In this document: piece by piece, positions 8,778-18,453 of the stretch
Layout: each line of letters starts with the position of its first letter
Numbering within the stretch: the first letter of the stretch is position 1
Assembly (NCBI RefSeq): GCF_017874395.1
Contig: NZ_JAGGLJ010000004.1
Location: 62,001 to 126,000, forward strand
DNA from: Peptoniphilus stercorisuis
Lineage (GTDB): Bacteria > Bacillota > Clostridia > Tissierellales > Peptoniphilaceae
Reading direction: 5' to 3'
Length of the DNA: 64,000 nt
Translations under genes and position numbers: made by a program
Notes under the pieces: model-generated
What the model was told of the DNA's origin: nothing
The model's input: only the letters and a program-made list of their open reading frames with translations
The model's database searches: none

Positions 8778-8790
8778 AACTCAAATTCAA

Positions 8791-8868
8791 ACGCTCCCTA
8801 CGTAGGTATTAACCAACAGGTTCAAAGGGTCAGGCTATGCCTTCTCAACTATTATAAGTTCCCCTGCA
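8791..8868 (-). ncRNA. TPP riboswitch (THI element)
   Basis: On the minus strand the aptamer runs from GCAGGGGAAC through the thi-box segment TGACCCTTTGAACCTGTTGG to TAATACCTACGTAGGGAGCG. It precedes thiD and matches the class in order and spacing. The first conserved segment reads GTTGAGAAGGC, close to the usual CTGAGA. Confidence 0.95.
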
Positions 8869-8942
8869 ATATTTAATTATTATAGTAATATACTATCATT
8901 AATTTATTTTTTTAACAATCTATATAATAAATTTTAAAAATA

Positions 8943-8967
8943 AAAAAGACCAGATTATCTGGCCTTT
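8943..8967 (-). terminator. Terminator of the small membrane protein gene
   Basis: Minus-strand AAGGCCAGATAATCTGGTCT with a run of T, 13 bases after the stop codon. Confidence 0.85.
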
Positions 8968-8979
8968 AGATATGTATAT

Positions 8980-9252
8980 TTAATTCATTGGAATTACCCC
9001 TAAAAAAAGTCCTACCACTGGAATTAAAATATCAATAAATTGTCTTAATTCAAAATAACTATCTCTTTTTTTACTTTTTCCATCTAACCATAAAATTTTG
9101 CCCATTTGTAATACAAGAATAACTGCAAGCAATAAGTTGCAAGTTGCTCTTAAATTATATCCTAAAAAATTAGGATTTATTATGTATAACATTATAATAA
9201 GTACAGATAGACAAAAATAAAAGACATGGAGTTCTTTAATTTTAAGTCTCAT
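8980..9252 (-). CDS. Small membrane protein of unknown function (90 aa)
   Basis: The ATG at 9252 is preceded by AAAGGGGGATACAT. Three hydrophobic segments are visible: ~10-27 (FYFCLSVLIIMLYII), ~36-50 (TCNLLLAVILVLQM) and ~72-88 (IDILIPVVGLFLGVI). They are separated by short polar loops, one of them basic (LDGKSKKRD). I recognise no family. It is a single-gene unit with its own terminator, between thiD and an empty stretch. Confidence 0.7.
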   Translation of the reverse strand: MRLKIKELHVFYFCLSVLIIMLYIINPNFLGYNLRATCNLLLAVILVLQMGKILWLDGKSKKRDSYFELRQFIDILIPVVGLFLGVIPMN

Positions 9253-9624
9253 ATGTATCCCCCTTTTCCCTTAATTTAATATTACGACAATTATACGTTT
9301 TCATCAAGACTAATTTTAAGAATTTATGAAAAGGATATTTTATTCTTATAATATATTTATCACAAAAAAGAAAACTTAAACCTTTTTAGGCATTTTCTTT
9401 ACTTATATAGTGTTATTAATGCATTTTAGTATAAAATTTCTTAAATTAATTAAATATCGACAAATATTAATATTTTTAATAATTCTATTTAAAATACTTA
9501 TATATTTTAATGAAAAGGCTATTATTAATATAATATACTTCGGACTAATACCTAAAATTCATTTATTAGCCCTAATATAAATCTTCTAAAACTCCTATGA
9601 AAGATTATTTTTTACAAATCAATA
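9253..9624. other. Intergenic stretch without recognised features
   Basis: About 370 bases, very AT-rich. I see no open frame with a ribosome site and no riboswitch signature. AAAGAAAACTTAAACC/GGCATTTTCTTT at 9368-9400 could pair weakly, without a clear terminator. Nothing is annotated here. Confidence 0.6.
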
Positions 9625-10281
9625 TTATAAATATTTACTAGCTTCTTTTATTGATAAAGTTGATAAATTTTCTCTATTTTCATCTATAAATTCTCTTACA
9701 AAGGCACTATTATATTTACTATAATCTCTTAAAGCCCAGCCAATTGCTTTATTTATAAAAAACTCATTGCCATTTAAATTATTTAAAATATTTCGCTCTA
9801 AAAACTCTTCATTTGTTTTATCTTTTCTATGAAGTTGATATATTATAGACACTCTTCTTATCCATAAATTACCATCTCTACTCCATTTTCCCATTGCTGT
9901 ATTTGTATTTTTATCTATATCTACAATTTTAGAAATAAGCCTTGGAAAGTTATCTACACTGTCCCACCAAGATTTTGATTTTATTAATTTATATAATTTA
10001 TCCAAATCTTCATATTTAAGATAATTTTTCATATTATTTAAATAATCAGTTGCAATATATTGAAATTCTCTTTGTTCTTCTTTCCACAATATTTCCACAA
10101 AATCCCAATCTATTTTTCTACTAGTTTTAAGTTCCTTAAAATATTCTTTTTCCAGAGCATATCTAAGTGGAGCATTTATTCCTAAAAACTCAAACTTTCC
10201 CCTCATATAAGCACTCATTTTTTCTGACTTATTTAAGTTTTCATATGTTTTAATACTATTTATAAATTCATAATGGTTCAT
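9625..10281 (-). CDS. AlkD-like DNA alkylation repair protein
   Basis: 218 residues, the normal length for the HEAT-like-repeat AlkD family of DNA glycosylases, which remove 3-methyl- and 7-methylpurines without base flipping. Seen here are KSWWDSVDNF (the Trp and the Asp correspond to the catalytic region of AlkD), GNLWIRRVSIIYQL and FINKAIGWALRDYSKY. It begins directly after the acetyltransferase stop (TAA-ATG), so the two are co-translated. Substrate specificity is inferred from family only. Confidence 0.88.
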   Translation of the reverse strand: MNHYEFINSIKTYENLNKSEKMSAYMRGKFEFLGINAPLRYALEKEYFKELKTSRKIDWDFVEILWKEEQREFQYIATDYLNNMKNYLKYEDLDKLYKLIKSKSWWDSVDNFPRLISKIVDIDKNTNTAMGKWSRDGNLWIRRVSIIYQLHRKDKTNEEFLERNILNNLNGNEFFINKAIGWALRDYSKYNSAFVREFIDENRENLSTLSIKEASKYL

Positions 10282-10734
10282 TTAATCACCTATTTCACAT
10301 TTGAGATATATCATATCTTTTAATTTTACACCACATTCAATTATTTCATCTTCATAATTATCTATAAAAAAATCTTCAATTATCTTATACTTTTTAAATC
10401 CAGCTTTTTCATAAAATGGTATAGTTAGTGGACTATCTCCTGTGCCTACTATTAAATAATCATATTCATCTTTAAAGTTTTCTATAATATAATCTATTAA
10501 CATTTTTCCATATCCATTTTTTTGATAAAATTTATCTATTGCCAAATTTTTTATTTCAAGTGTCTCATTATCAATTTCTATTATAAGTATCCCTCCAACT
10601 ACTTTGTTATTTTTTTTTAAGATAAACATCTTTCCTTTATTAATATATTTATCTACCATCTTCTCTTCTTCGTCCGCTAATAGAAGAAGCTCCTTATACA
10701 GCTTTCTATTTTCTTTTATTTCTTTTATTTGCAT
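10282..10734 (-). CDS. GNAT-family N-acetyltransferase
   Basis: 150 residues. The GNAT acetyl-CoA site appears as LAIDKFYQKNGYGKMLIDYI, followed by IPFYEKAGFKKYKII. The fold is complete. The acceptor substrate is unknown. It is the upstream partner of the AlkD-like gene with no spacer between them. Confidence 0.85.
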   Translation of the reverse strand: MQIKEIKENRKLYKELLLLADEEEKMVDKYINKGKMFILKKNNKVVGGILIIEIDNETLEIKNLAIDKFYQKNGYGKMLIDYIIENFKDEYDYLIVGTGDSPLTIPFYEKAGFKKYKIIEDFFIDNYEDEIIECGVKLKDMIYLKCEIGD

Positions 10735-10796
10735 TTTTTACCTCAAAAAAATAAGACTTAATTTCTACTAAGTCTATTTTATCATAATTACTTTTA

Positions 10797-11093
10797 TTAA
10801 TTGCTAAAAAATTTATCTAGCTTTATCTTTTCCTTATCAGTTGCCACAACTCTTGCAACTCCAATATTTTCCCCTAATATAGTAGATATTTTTTCAATAT
10901 TATCCTCTGAAAAAGCCCCACAAGTTTCTACAGCACCTACTCCATCATCTTTTAGTTTATAAGCTAGCTTATAAGCTTCATCTATATTATTTACTGTATA
11001 AATATAGCTCATCATATTTTCAGATTCAAATACAGCCCTATCATCTAAAATATTGTAATCTCCCATTAATATAAATGCATATTTTTTCTTCAT
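10797..11093 (-). CDS. Small conserved protein, resembles the DUF6506 family
   Basis: 98 residues. The features KYAFILMGDY at the start, YIYTVNNIDEAYKLAYKL, and DDGVGAVETCGAFSEDN followed by IGVARVV fit my recollection of the DUF6506 family. No function is known. The single Cys in ETCGAF is the only candidate active residue that stands out. It begins seven bases after the sigma-factor stop, so it is probably in the same transcript. Confidence 0.7.
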   Translation of the reverse strand: MKKKYAFILMGDYNILDDRAVFESENMMSYIYTVNNIDEAYKLAYKLKDDGVGAVETCGAFSEDNIEKISTILGENIGVARVVATDKEKIKLDKFFSN

Positions 11094-11100
11094 TTCGCCC

Positions 11101-12075
11101 TCAATATAAATATTCCTTAATTAATTTTGCCCTATAAGGTTTTTTTAATTTGTCTAAAGCATCCTTTTCTATTTGTCTAATTCTTTCTCTTGTTAAATTA
11201 TATTCTGCACCTATTTCCTCTAAAGTCTCAACTTTCTCACCAATAAGCCCAAATCTCTTTTTAACTATATTCTTTTCTTTTTTTGTTAAAGTTGATAGCA
11301 CTTTTTCTAAATCTCTTCTTAATAAATTATTTGAAACAATTTCAAAAACATCTTCATTTTTACTATCAGCTACTAAATTTAGAAGTTCAGTTTTTTCTGA
11401 TATACTCTGTCCATTATCTCCATATACTGATAAATTTAATGATGATGAATTTAAAATATCATTATATATTCTATTTAAATTATTAATTTCTTCAATGCTA
11501 AAACCAGTATATTTTGTCAATAATTTTAATTTTTCAGAATAACTTATATCTAAAAATTCAACTTCATTTATTTCTCTTCTAAGTCTATTAATATTTTCAA
11601 AGACATGAGTAGGAATTCTTATTGTAAATCCATCGTTCTCTATCTTCCTCATAATACCTTGATCTATCCAATGTGTTGCATATGTAGAAAATTTATATCC
11701 TAAATTTACATCAAATTTTTTTGCTGCTGTAATCATTCCAATGGATCCTTCTTGAAATAAATCTTCATATTCTAAATCTTGTCTATATGTATTTTTATAC
11801 TTTTCAACTCTACTATAAATTAATTTTTGATTTTTATTAATTAATATCTCAAGAGCATTTTCATTTCCCTTTTGATATACGATTACAAGTTCTTCATTAT
11901 TTAATGCATACAAGTCCTTATCTTTTATATTAAACCTATCTTTATCTCTTATTTTTTTAGTCTCTACATTGTCTCTTTCATAAAATTCTTTAAAAAAATA
12001 ATCAAAATTATAATCTAAATCACTATCTATATAATTTAGTTTTTGATCTGTATAGTCCATTAATTTCTGTCTCAT
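11101..12075 (-). CDS. RpoD-like (group 2) RNA polymerase sigma factor
   Basis: 324 residues from the ATG at 12075 (preceded by GAGGTGG). A TTG 36 bases further upstream extends the frame but lacks a ribosome site. Sigma region 2 runs from ENALEILINKNQKLIYSRV through LFQEGSIGMITAAKKFD and GYKFSTYATHWIDQGI. Region 3 begins RIPTHVFENINRLRREI. Region 4 has TKKEKNIVKKRFGL and the helix-turn-helix TLEEIGAEYNLTRERIRQIE. Region 1.1 is absent, and the N-terminal ~85 residues are unlike primary sigma factors. It is therefore an alternative vegetative-type factor rather than RpoD. Two AAAACGTT motifs occur upstream, near 12105 and 12163; their role is unknown. Confidence 0.85.
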   Translation of the reverse strand: MRQKLMDYTDQKLNYIDSDLDYNFDYFFKEFYERDNVETKKIRDKDRFNIKDKDLYALNNEELVIVYQKGNENALEILINKNQKLIYSRVEKYKNTYRQDLEYEDLFQEGSIGMITAAKKFDVNLGYKFSTYATHWIDQGIMRKIENDGFTIRIPTHVFENINRLRREINEVEFLDISYSEKLKLLTKYTGFSIEEINNLNRIYNDILNSSSLNLSVYGDNGQSISEKTELLNLVADSKNEDVFEIVSNNLLRRDLEKVLSTLTKKEKNIVKKRFGLIGEKVETLEEIGAEYNLTRERIRQIEKDALDKLKKPYRAKLIKEYLY

Positions 12076-12215
12076 ACTCCACCTCAGCAATATATTGTAT
12101 AACGTTTTCAAATATATTATAGCTCTCTTAAAATCTCAAGTTTTAATAATATTTTTTGCAGTAAAACGTTTTTCATATACAATATAATAACAGATTTTTT
12201 AGAATTTAACAAATC

Positions 12216-12240
12216 AAAAAAGAAGCCCTAAAGCTTCTTA
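12216..12240 (-). terminator. Terminator after the ProX-like gene
   Basis: Minus-strand AAGAAGC, loop TTTAGG, GCTTCTT plus T-run, five bases after the stop codon. Confidence 0.85.
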
Positions 12241-12244
12241 AAAT

Positions 12245-12739
12245 TTATTCAGGTATTTTTATTATTTTATATTCATATCCTAGTTCTTCTGTAAATTTAA
12301 TCATATCCTTTTTAGATATAAAAACTGTTATTGTATTTACATTAGCATGAAATGTAAATATTTCTTCATTTATAACATCTTCATCAAAAATAATTTTAAT
12401 ATCCTTATCCTCATTATTTATTAAACCAAAAAGAGAAACGACACCAGGTTCAAGTTTCATCTTTTCCATTAATAACTCATCAGAACAAAATCCAAGTCCC
12501 TTATCTTCAAGAATTTTTTCAAGAGCTTTCATATTAACTCTTTTTTCATCATCCATTACAATTAAATATAAATTTTTCTTTTTCCTATTCTTTAAAAATA
12601 ATGTCTTAGTTCTTACTCCCTCATGTCCTTCAATATATTCATCAGCTTTTTCAGTAGTTGTAGCTGCTTTATGCTCAACTATTTTGTAATTGATATTAAG
12701 TTTTTCTAATTTTTCAAAAACCTCTTCAGAATTATTCAT
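12245..12739 (-). CDS. ProX/YbaK-type aminoacyl-tRNA deacylase
   Basis: 164 residues from the ATG at 12739 (AAAGGAG upstream). Members of this family clear mischarged tRNA, typically Ala-tRNAPro. The fold marks are KTLFLKNRKKKNLYLIVM, with the conserved Lys, then PGVVSLFGLIN and FHANVNTITVFIS. The length and motifs fit the stand-alone ProX (PrdX-like) group better than the editing domain of ProRS. It follows a lipoprotein gene by 23 bases. In some Clostridia PrdX sits with proline reductase genes; none is here. Confidence 0.85.
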   Translation of the reverse strand: MNNSEEVFEKLEKLNINYKIVEHKAATTTEKADEYIEGHEGVRTKTLFLKNRKKKNLYLIVMDDEKRVNMKALEKILEDKGLGFCSDELLMEKMKLEPGVVSLFGLINNEDKDIKIIFDEDVINEEIFTFHANVNTITVFISKKDMIKFTEELGYEYKIIKIPE

Positions 12740-12762
12740 AAAATCTCCTTTCAAATAAAATA

Positions 12763-13353
12763 CTAATTTAATTTTTTAGATACTGATATAAAATTAGACA
12801 TCATCACATCAAATAATTCATCTGAAGGGTTGTCTATATACCATTTACCGTCTTTTTTAATACACTCTATATCTATTATTGCATCAACATATAAAGGCTC
12901 TATTTCCTTGATTTTTTTATTTAAAATATCATTTAAAATTTTACTATTTTCTTCCTCACTAATATTTCCATCAGAAAAATTCTCATTAATATATTCAAAA
13001 TATTCATTTAAAGTTTTTCTAATAATCTTTGTTCCATCAATATATTTAAAATAAACTTTTGCAGTAACTATATCTTTATCTTTCTTTACATCTTTAATTT
13101 CATATGTAATATTTTTTGCATTGTTTTTTAAATAACTAAGAAATGATTTTTCTATTTGATTTTCAATATTTAAATTATCTTTATTCTCACTATTTACTTT
13201 ATCTGGATTTACATAACTAAAAACTTTCTCTAAATCAAATTCTTGCATTGCTACTGTAAAATTATCAAGCATCTCCTCAGGACCATCTTTATTACAAGAT
13301 ACTATAAATAATAAAAATAAAACTGAAATTATTATATACTTCTTATTTTTCAT
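12763..13353 (-). CDS. Lipoprotein of unknown function
   Basis: 196 residues with a signal peptide and lipobox FIVSC at 17-21, so it is probably anchored outside the cell membrane. The mature part resembles the NTF2/DUF4878-DUF5105 type of small extracytoplasmic domain (EEMLDNFTVAMQEFDLEKVFSYVNPD). The family call is tentative and no function is known. It leads the two-gene unit with the deacylase. Confidence 0.75.
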   Translation of the reverse strand: MKNKKYIIISVLFLLFIVSCNKDGPEEMLDNFTVAMQEFDLEKVFSYVNPDKVNSENKDNLNIENQIEKSFLSYLKNNAKNITYEIKDVKKDKDIVTAKVYFKYIDGTKIIRKTLNEYFEYINENFSDGNISEEENSKILNDILNKKIKEIEPLYVDAIIDIECIKKDGKWYIDNPSDELFDVMMSNFISVSKKLN

Positions 13354-13406
13354 TTATCTTCTCTCCTTCATTATAAATATATCTCTATTCATTATATTTT
13401 AAACAT

Positions 13407-13436
13407 AAAAAAGAAGCTACCTAAGTAGCTCCTTCT
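13407..13436 (-). terminator. Terminator of the uxuA-dct operon
   Basis: Minus-strand GAAGGAGCTAC, loop TTAG, GTAGCTTC plus T-run, directly after the uxuA stop. Confidence 0.8.
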
Positions 13437-13437
13437 T

Positions 13438-14520
13438 TTATTTATTTAACTTGTCCATTTTTTCAATAGCTTCTAGTAAACCATTTAAATATGTTAATCC
13501 TAAAGCTCTATCATATAATCCATATCCAGCTCTTCCCTTTTCATCCCAAATCATTCTTCCATGATCTGGTCTTATATATCCGTCAAAGTCTGTATCATAT
13601 AATGCTCTTACTATTTCAAACATATCTAAATTTCCATCACTTGAAAGATGAGAAGCTTCTCTAAACTTCTTTTCTCCTAGATATTTTACATTTCTTATAT
13701 GCATACAAGCAATTTTTTTCTTTTCTCCAAAATATCTTATAACGGATGGAATATCATTTTCTGGATTAGATCCTAAACTACCAGTACAAACACATAGACA
13801 ATTTGATGGTGAATCAACTAATTTTACAATTCTATCTAATTGTTCCTTTGTATGAGCTATTCTTGGAATACCAAATACAGGCCAAGCTGGATCATCTGGA
13901 TGAACAGCCATCTTAATTCCAACTTCCTCACATGTTGGAATAATTCCTTCTAAGAAATATTTATAATTTTCTAAAAGTTTTTCTTCATCAACTGATTTAT
14001 ACTTTTCTAATACATCTTCTAGCTCTGCAAGTCTTTCTGGCTCCCATCCAGGTAGTGAAAAACCACCTGCTGTTTTCATAGTATTTTCAACTAATTTTTG
14101 AGGAGTCATACCTTCTAATTCTTTGTGATCATAATATAATGAATTAGAACCATCTTCATCAATTTCTCTTGCAAGATCTGTTCTTAACCAGTCAAATACA
14201 GGCATAAAATTATAAACTATAACCTTTACTCCATTTTTAGCAAGATTTCTTATTGATTTTTTATAATTTTCAATATATTCATCTCTAGTTGCAAGTCCAA
14301 GTTTAATATCTTCGTGAACATTTACACTTTCAATAACTTCAATTTCAAGACCTGCATCATTTACTTCTTTTACATATTTTGCAAATTTTTTCTCGTCCCA
14401 AACTTCTCCTGCTTCAAAATCATCCATCATTCCCATAATTCCTGAGCAATTTGGAATTTGTTTTATATATTTTAAAGGTATTGGATCTGAATCTCCATAC
14501 CATCTAAATGTCATTTTCAT
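13438..14520 (-). CDS. uxuA: Mannonate dehydratase
   Basis: 360 residues, the family length. It dehydrates D-mannonate to 2-keto-3-deoxygluconate (KDG). Recognisable are [14 protein letters not shown] at the N-terminus, [10 protein letters not shown], the metal-site segments [14 protein letters not shown] and CMHIRNVKY, and [11 protein letters not shown] near the C-terminus. It is the last gene of a six-gene minus-strand operon (dctP-dctQ-dctM-dehydrogenase-uxuB-uxuA), with a terminator right behind it. Confidence 0.96.
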   Translation of the reverse strand: MKMTFRWYGDSDPIPLKYIKQIPNCSGIMGMMDDFEAGEVWDEKKFAKYVKEVNDAGLEIEVIESVNVHEDIKLGLATRDEYIENYKKSIRNLAKNGVKVIVYNFMPVFDWLRTDLAREIDEDGSNSLYYDHKELEGMTPQKLVENTMKTAGGFSLPGWEPERLAELEDVLEKYKSVDEEKLLENYKYFLEGIIPTCEEVGIKMAVHPDDPAWPVFGIPRIAHTKEQLDRIVKLVDSPSNCLCVCTGSLGSNPENDIPSVIRYFGEKKKIACMHIRNVKYLGEKKFREASHLSSDGNLDMFEIVRALYDTDFDGYIRPDHGRMIWDEKGRAGYGLYDRALGLTYLNGLLEAIEKMDKLNK

Positions 14521-14524
14521 ATAA

Positions 14525-16114
14525 TTACCTCACATACTTTTCTAAAGTTTTTCTTATTGAACCTTTACCAGCACTTAATTCTTTAAAATATTGTATTATT
14601 AAATTACTAAGGCCTACCTCTTCAAGATTTACTCCAAAAATCATTTCATTTCTCAATAAATCTTTTAACTCTTCAGTTTCTTTAAAATCTCCAACTTTAA
14701 TATCTTTTAAAGTATTAGTTAACTCTTCTAGTAAAGGATCTGAACTTCTTTCAAATTCTTCTAGATTGTCATCTACTCCTAATAGATATCTTAGCCATCC
14801 AGCTAATGCTAGTGGAATAAATTTTAAATCTGATACTTTTTTATCCTCTGAGTTATAATATGATTTTATTGTTTCTCCAAATCTAATTGGAATTTTTTGT
14901 GAAGTATCTGTTGCTATTCTTTGTGGTGTATCTGGTATATATGGATTAGGAAGTCTAACTTCTATAACCTCATCAATAAAATCTTTTGGATTTAAAATCA
15001 AAGGATCTACAACTACTTTTAAAGCCTCATTGTATCCAATTTCTTTAATTAAACCAACAAGCTCTTTATCTTTCATTTCATCTGATATACTTTCATAAGA
15101 AAGCATACATCCATATACTGCAAGAGTTGTATGCAGTGGATTTAAACAAGTTGTAACTTTCATTTTTTCCACTTTATTTACTGTTTCTCTTGATGTCATA
15201 TATACTCCAACCTCTTCAAGTGGAGCTCTTCCATTTGGAAATTTATCCTCTATAACTAAATACTCAGCTTCCTCTGAATTTACAAATGGAGCTATATAAG
15301 TGTGTTTTTCAGTTATAACAGGAGATATATTCTCAAATCCCTTTTCATTTAAATATTTTTCAATAACCTCAGCCGGTCTAGGAGTTATTTTATCAATCAT
15401 AGACCATGGAAAAGATACTTTTTCTTCATTATTTAAATAATCCAAGAACTCTTTTTCAACAAATCCATTTTCAACCCATTTTTCTACAATTTCTATTATA
15501 GAACTAGATAATTTCTCTCCATTATGTGAACAATTATCTAGACTTAAAACTGCAATAGGTAAAGAATTTTCTTTAAATCTCTCATATAATAATCTTGCAA
15601 CAAGACTCATAATATGTTTTGGATTTTCAATTCCCTTTTCAATATCCTCTTTCACAATATCTAAAAACTCCCCATTTGGTTTATAAATATTGTATCCCTT
15701 TTCAGTAATTGTAAAACTGATTATTTGTAAAGATTTGTTTTTTACTATTTCAACTAATCTATTAAAATCATTATTGATTTTTAATGCTTCTGATAAATTA
15801 GCTATTAAATTATTTTCAAAATCTCCATCTTTATTTAAAGTTATAGACAAAGTTAAATTATCATAAGGCTTATATATCTTATCAATAATTTCATAATCAA
15901 AACTTTCAGCCACATTTATACCTGTATCTACAAGGCCTTTATTTAACATATCTTGATCAAGTCTTGCAATATAACCTCTAAATATATTTCCAGCACCAAA
16001 GTGTAACCATGTAGGATTTTTTATAGTATTTTCTCTTACTTCTAAAACATCATACTCTGGAACCTTATCGCATAAACTTTTTATACTTTCTAAATTTTCT
16101 ATATTTAATTTCAA
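14525..16114 (-). CDS. uxuB: Fructuronate reductase (mannitol dehydrogenase family)
   Basis: About 529 residues if translation starts at the TTG at 16114, spaced correctly behind AAAGGTGA; a GTG at 16123 lies inside that ribosome site. It is a long-chain polyol dehydrogenase that reduces D-fructuronate to D-mannonate with NADH. Seen are [15 protein letters not shown] (nucleotide-binding), [23 protein letters not shown] and [17 protein letters not shown]. Pairing with uxuA supports fructuronate over mannitol or tagaturonate, but tagaturonate is not excluded by sequence. Confidence 0.9.
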   Translation of the reverse strand: MKLNIENLESIKSLCDKVPEYDVLEVRENTIKNPTWLHFGAGNIFRGYIARLDQDMLNKGLVDTGINVAESFDYEIIDKIYKPYDNLTLSITLNKDGDFENNLIANLSEALKINNDFNRLVEIVKNKSLQIISFTITEKGYNIYKPNGEFLDIVKEDIEKGIENPKHIMSLVARLLYERFKENSLPIAVLSLDNCSHNGEKLSSSIIEIVEKWVENGFVEKEFLDYLNNEEKVSFPWSMIDKITPRPAEVIEKYLNEKGFENISPVITEKHTYIAPFVNSEEAEYLVIEDKFPNGRAPLEEVGVYMTSRETVNKVEKMKVTTCLNPLHTTLAVYGCMLSYESISDEMKDKELVGLIKEIGYNEALKVVVDPLILNPKDFIDEVIEVRLPNPYIPDTPQRIATDTSQKIPIRFGETIKSYYNSEDKKVSDLKFIPLALAGWLRYLLGVDDNLEEFERSSDPLLEELTNTLKDIKVGDFKETEELKDLLRNEMIFGVNLEEVGLSNLIIQYFKELSAGKGSIRKTLEKYVR

Positions 16115-16125
16115 ATTTATCACCT

Positions 16126-17145
16126 TTAATTAAATGTTAGAACTACTTTAATTGCATTTGTTTTTGGATCCATAAAAGTTTCAAATGCTTTTTCATATTC
16201 TTCTGCTACAAATTCATGAGTAACAAATAACTTTAATAAATCTTTTTTCTCATGAAGATATGAAGTTACTATTGGAAACTTATTATTTTGTAGTCTTGTT
16301 CCTGATACAGAAATTTCTTTTTGATTTAATGTTTTATAATTCACAGGTATATCATCAAATCCAAAAGCTAAAGGTACAATTCTAGAAGCAGGTGATAAGT
16401 ATTCTATAGCTTCTTTAATTACCCCATGAACTCCTGTTGTATCTATTAATACATTAGCACCTTCATTATTTGTTAATTCCATAATTTTATCTTTTAAATT
16501 TTCTTTTGATGGATTTATTAACACTTCAGCACCAAATTTCTTTGCCATTTCCAATCTATATTCATTAATTTCAGAAACAATACATTTAGCACCCTTTTTA
16601 GTAGCAATATCAACTGCTAAAAGTCCCATAGGTCCTGCTCCAGTTATTAAAACCCAATCTCCTTCTTGAACATTAGCTCTTTGAGTACATTGTTCTGCGA
16701 TTGTATATGGTTCTGCTGTTGCTGCTTCAGCAAAAGTTAATGAATCATCTACTTTATGCCATTTACTTTTGTCTGTTACTAAATATTCACAGAATCCACC
16801 ATCTCTATGAACTCCATAAACTTCTAAATCCTTACAGACATTATATCGACCTTGTTTACAAGCATAACATTCACCACAAAATTCAACAGGTTCAAGCACA
16901 ACTTTATCCCCAGGTTTAAAATTAGATACATTAGATCCTACTTCTTCAATTTCTCCAGAAACTTCATGGCCTATTATTCTAGGATATGTTGCAAAAGGAT
17001 TTTTTCCTTTCAAAATACCAACATCTGAACCACAAATTCCAAACGCTCTAACTTTTACTAATACTTGATCTTTTGATTCTATTTTTGGTTTTTCAATTTC
17101 AACCATTTCAATTTTATTAGGTTCTTTTACTTGTATTGCTTTCAT
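16126..17145 (-). CDS. Zinc-dependent polyol dehydrogenase, candidate L-gulonate 5-dehydrogenase
   Basis: 339 residues from the ATG at 17145 (MKAIQVKEPN, with AAAAAGGTG six bases upstream). It is a medium-chain dehydrogenase. Catalytic-zinc features are GICGSDVGILKG and GHEVSGEIEEVG; the structural-zinc loop is CGECYACKQGRYNVC; the nucleotide site is VLITGAGPMGLLAVDIA. The family includes sorbitol, galactitol-phosphate and L-gulonate 5-dehydrogenases. Its place beside uxuB and uxuA suggests oxidation of L-gulonate to D-fructuronate, which UxuB would then reduce. The specificity is inference from context. Confidence 0.82.
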   Translation of the reverse strand: MKAIQVKEPNKIEMVEIEKPKIESKDQVLVKVRAFGICGSDVGILKGKNPFATYPRIIGHEVSGEIEEVGSNVSNFKPGDKVVLEPVEFCGECYACKQGRYNVCKDLEVYGVHRDGGFCEYLVTDKSKWHKVDDSLTFAEAATAEPYTIAEQCTQRANVQEGDWVLITGAGPMGLLAVDIATKKGAKCIVSEINEYRLEMAKKFGAEVLINPSKENLKDKIMELTNNEGANVLIDTTGVHGVIKEAIEYLSPASRIVPLAFGFDDIPVNYKTLNQKEISVSGTRLQNNKFPIVTSYLHEKKDLLKLFVTHEFVAEEYEKAFETFMDPKTNAIKVVLTFN

Positions 17146-17175
17146 TTTCATCACCTTTTTTCTATTAACTAAATA

Positions 17176-18453
17176 TTAACTCATTAACCCCGGTAAAAAA
17201 GTAGTAATTGCTGGGACATATGAAACTAATAATAAAACACCTAAAACTACTAACATAAATGGCATATTTGCCTTTATGGCTTTTCCCATGGATATCTTTC
17301 CTATTTGAGCTGCAGTTGTTAAACATAATCCTACTGGAGGTGTTATTAAACCTATCATTAAGTTTAATATTGCCATTATAGAAAAATGAACTGGATCCAT
17401 TCCTATTTGCACAGCAACTGGTAATAGCACTGGAACCATAATTATTATAGCCGCAATAGACTCCATAAACATACCAACAAATAAAAGAACAATATTCATA
17501 ATTAATATTACTAATATTTTATTTTGAGTTATGTTTAAAATTCCACTAGCAATATTTTGTGGAACTCTTTCACTTGTTAATATCCACGCAAAAAGATTTG
17601 CTATTCCTACTAAAACAATAACAGATCCAGCTGATATTACTGTATCTCTAAATATTGCAGGAATATCTTTTAATTTAATTTCTTTATATATAAATATACC
17701 AACAACAAAAGCATAAAGAACTGTTACTACAGATGCTTCTGTTGGTGTAAAGATACCACTTAAAATACCAACCATTAATATTATAGGCATTAATAGAGCC
17801 CATATAGCTTGTTTTATTGTAGTAACTTTTTCTTTTCCACTTACCTTTTCATGTTTTGGATAATTTCTTTTTTTCGAAATTACATATGTTGGTATTACAA
17901 ATCCTATTCCTAAAATAATTCCTGGTATAATTCCTCCAACAAATAATTTTGCAATAGATAAATTTGTTAGTGTTCCAGCTATAACCATTGGTACACTTGG
18001 AGGTATTATTGGTCCAACAACTGAAGTTGATGCTGTAATCGCAACTGCAAAATCAGCATCATATCCTTCATCTTTCATTGAAGGTATAAGCATAGATCCT
18101 AATGATGCTACATCAGCTAGAGCCGTTCCTGATATACCTGCAAATAAAACAGAAGCCAATATATTTATATAAGCTAAAGCTCCTCTTATATGTCCTACAA
18201 AAACATTACAAAAAGCAACAATTCTTTTAGTAATTCCTCCTGTATTCATTAAATTACCTGCTAGTATAAATGATGGTATACAAACTAAAGTAAAAGAATC
18301 CATACCAGCATACATTTTTTCAACTACTATATTAAAGGGTATTCCTGCTAAGACTAAATAAACTAACGATGAAACTCCTAAAGAATAAGCTATAGGAACT
18401 CTAATAAATAGTAATATCAAAAATATTATAAACATTATTAATACATTATTCAT
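17176..18453 (-). CDS. dctM: TRAP transporter large permease (DctM type)
   Basis: 425 residues with about a dozen hydrophobic segments. It is the ion-coupled translocating subunit of a tripartite TRAP importer. Typical stretches are PIAYSLGVSSLVYL, CIPSFILAGNLMNTGGI, GISGTALADVASLGS, VVGPIIPPSVPMVIAG and the C-terminal GLITPPVGLCLTTAAQIG. It overlaps dctQ by eight bases. The substrate is probably the sugar acid handled by the neighbouring enzymes. Confidence 0.94.
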   Translation of the reverse strand: MNNVLIMFIIFLILLFIRVPIAYSLGVSSLVYLVLAGIPFNIVVEKMYAGMDSFTLVCIPSFILAGNLMNTGGITKRIVAFCNVFVGHIRGALAYINILASVLFAGISGTALADVASLGSMLIPSMKDEGYDADFAVAITASTSVVGPIIPPSVPMVIAGTLTNLSIAKLFVGGIIPGIILGIGFVIPTYVISKKRNYPKHEKVSGKEKVTTIKQAIWALLMPIILMVGILSGIFTPTEASVVTVLYAFVVGIFIYKEIKLKDIPAIFRDTVISAGSVIVLVGIANLFAWILTSERVPQNIASGILNITQNKILVILIMNIVLLFVGMFMESIAAIIIMVPVLLPVAVQIGMDPVHFSIMAILNLMIGLITPPVGLCLTTAAQIGKISMGKAIKANMPFMLVVLGVLLLVSYVPAITTFLPGLMS

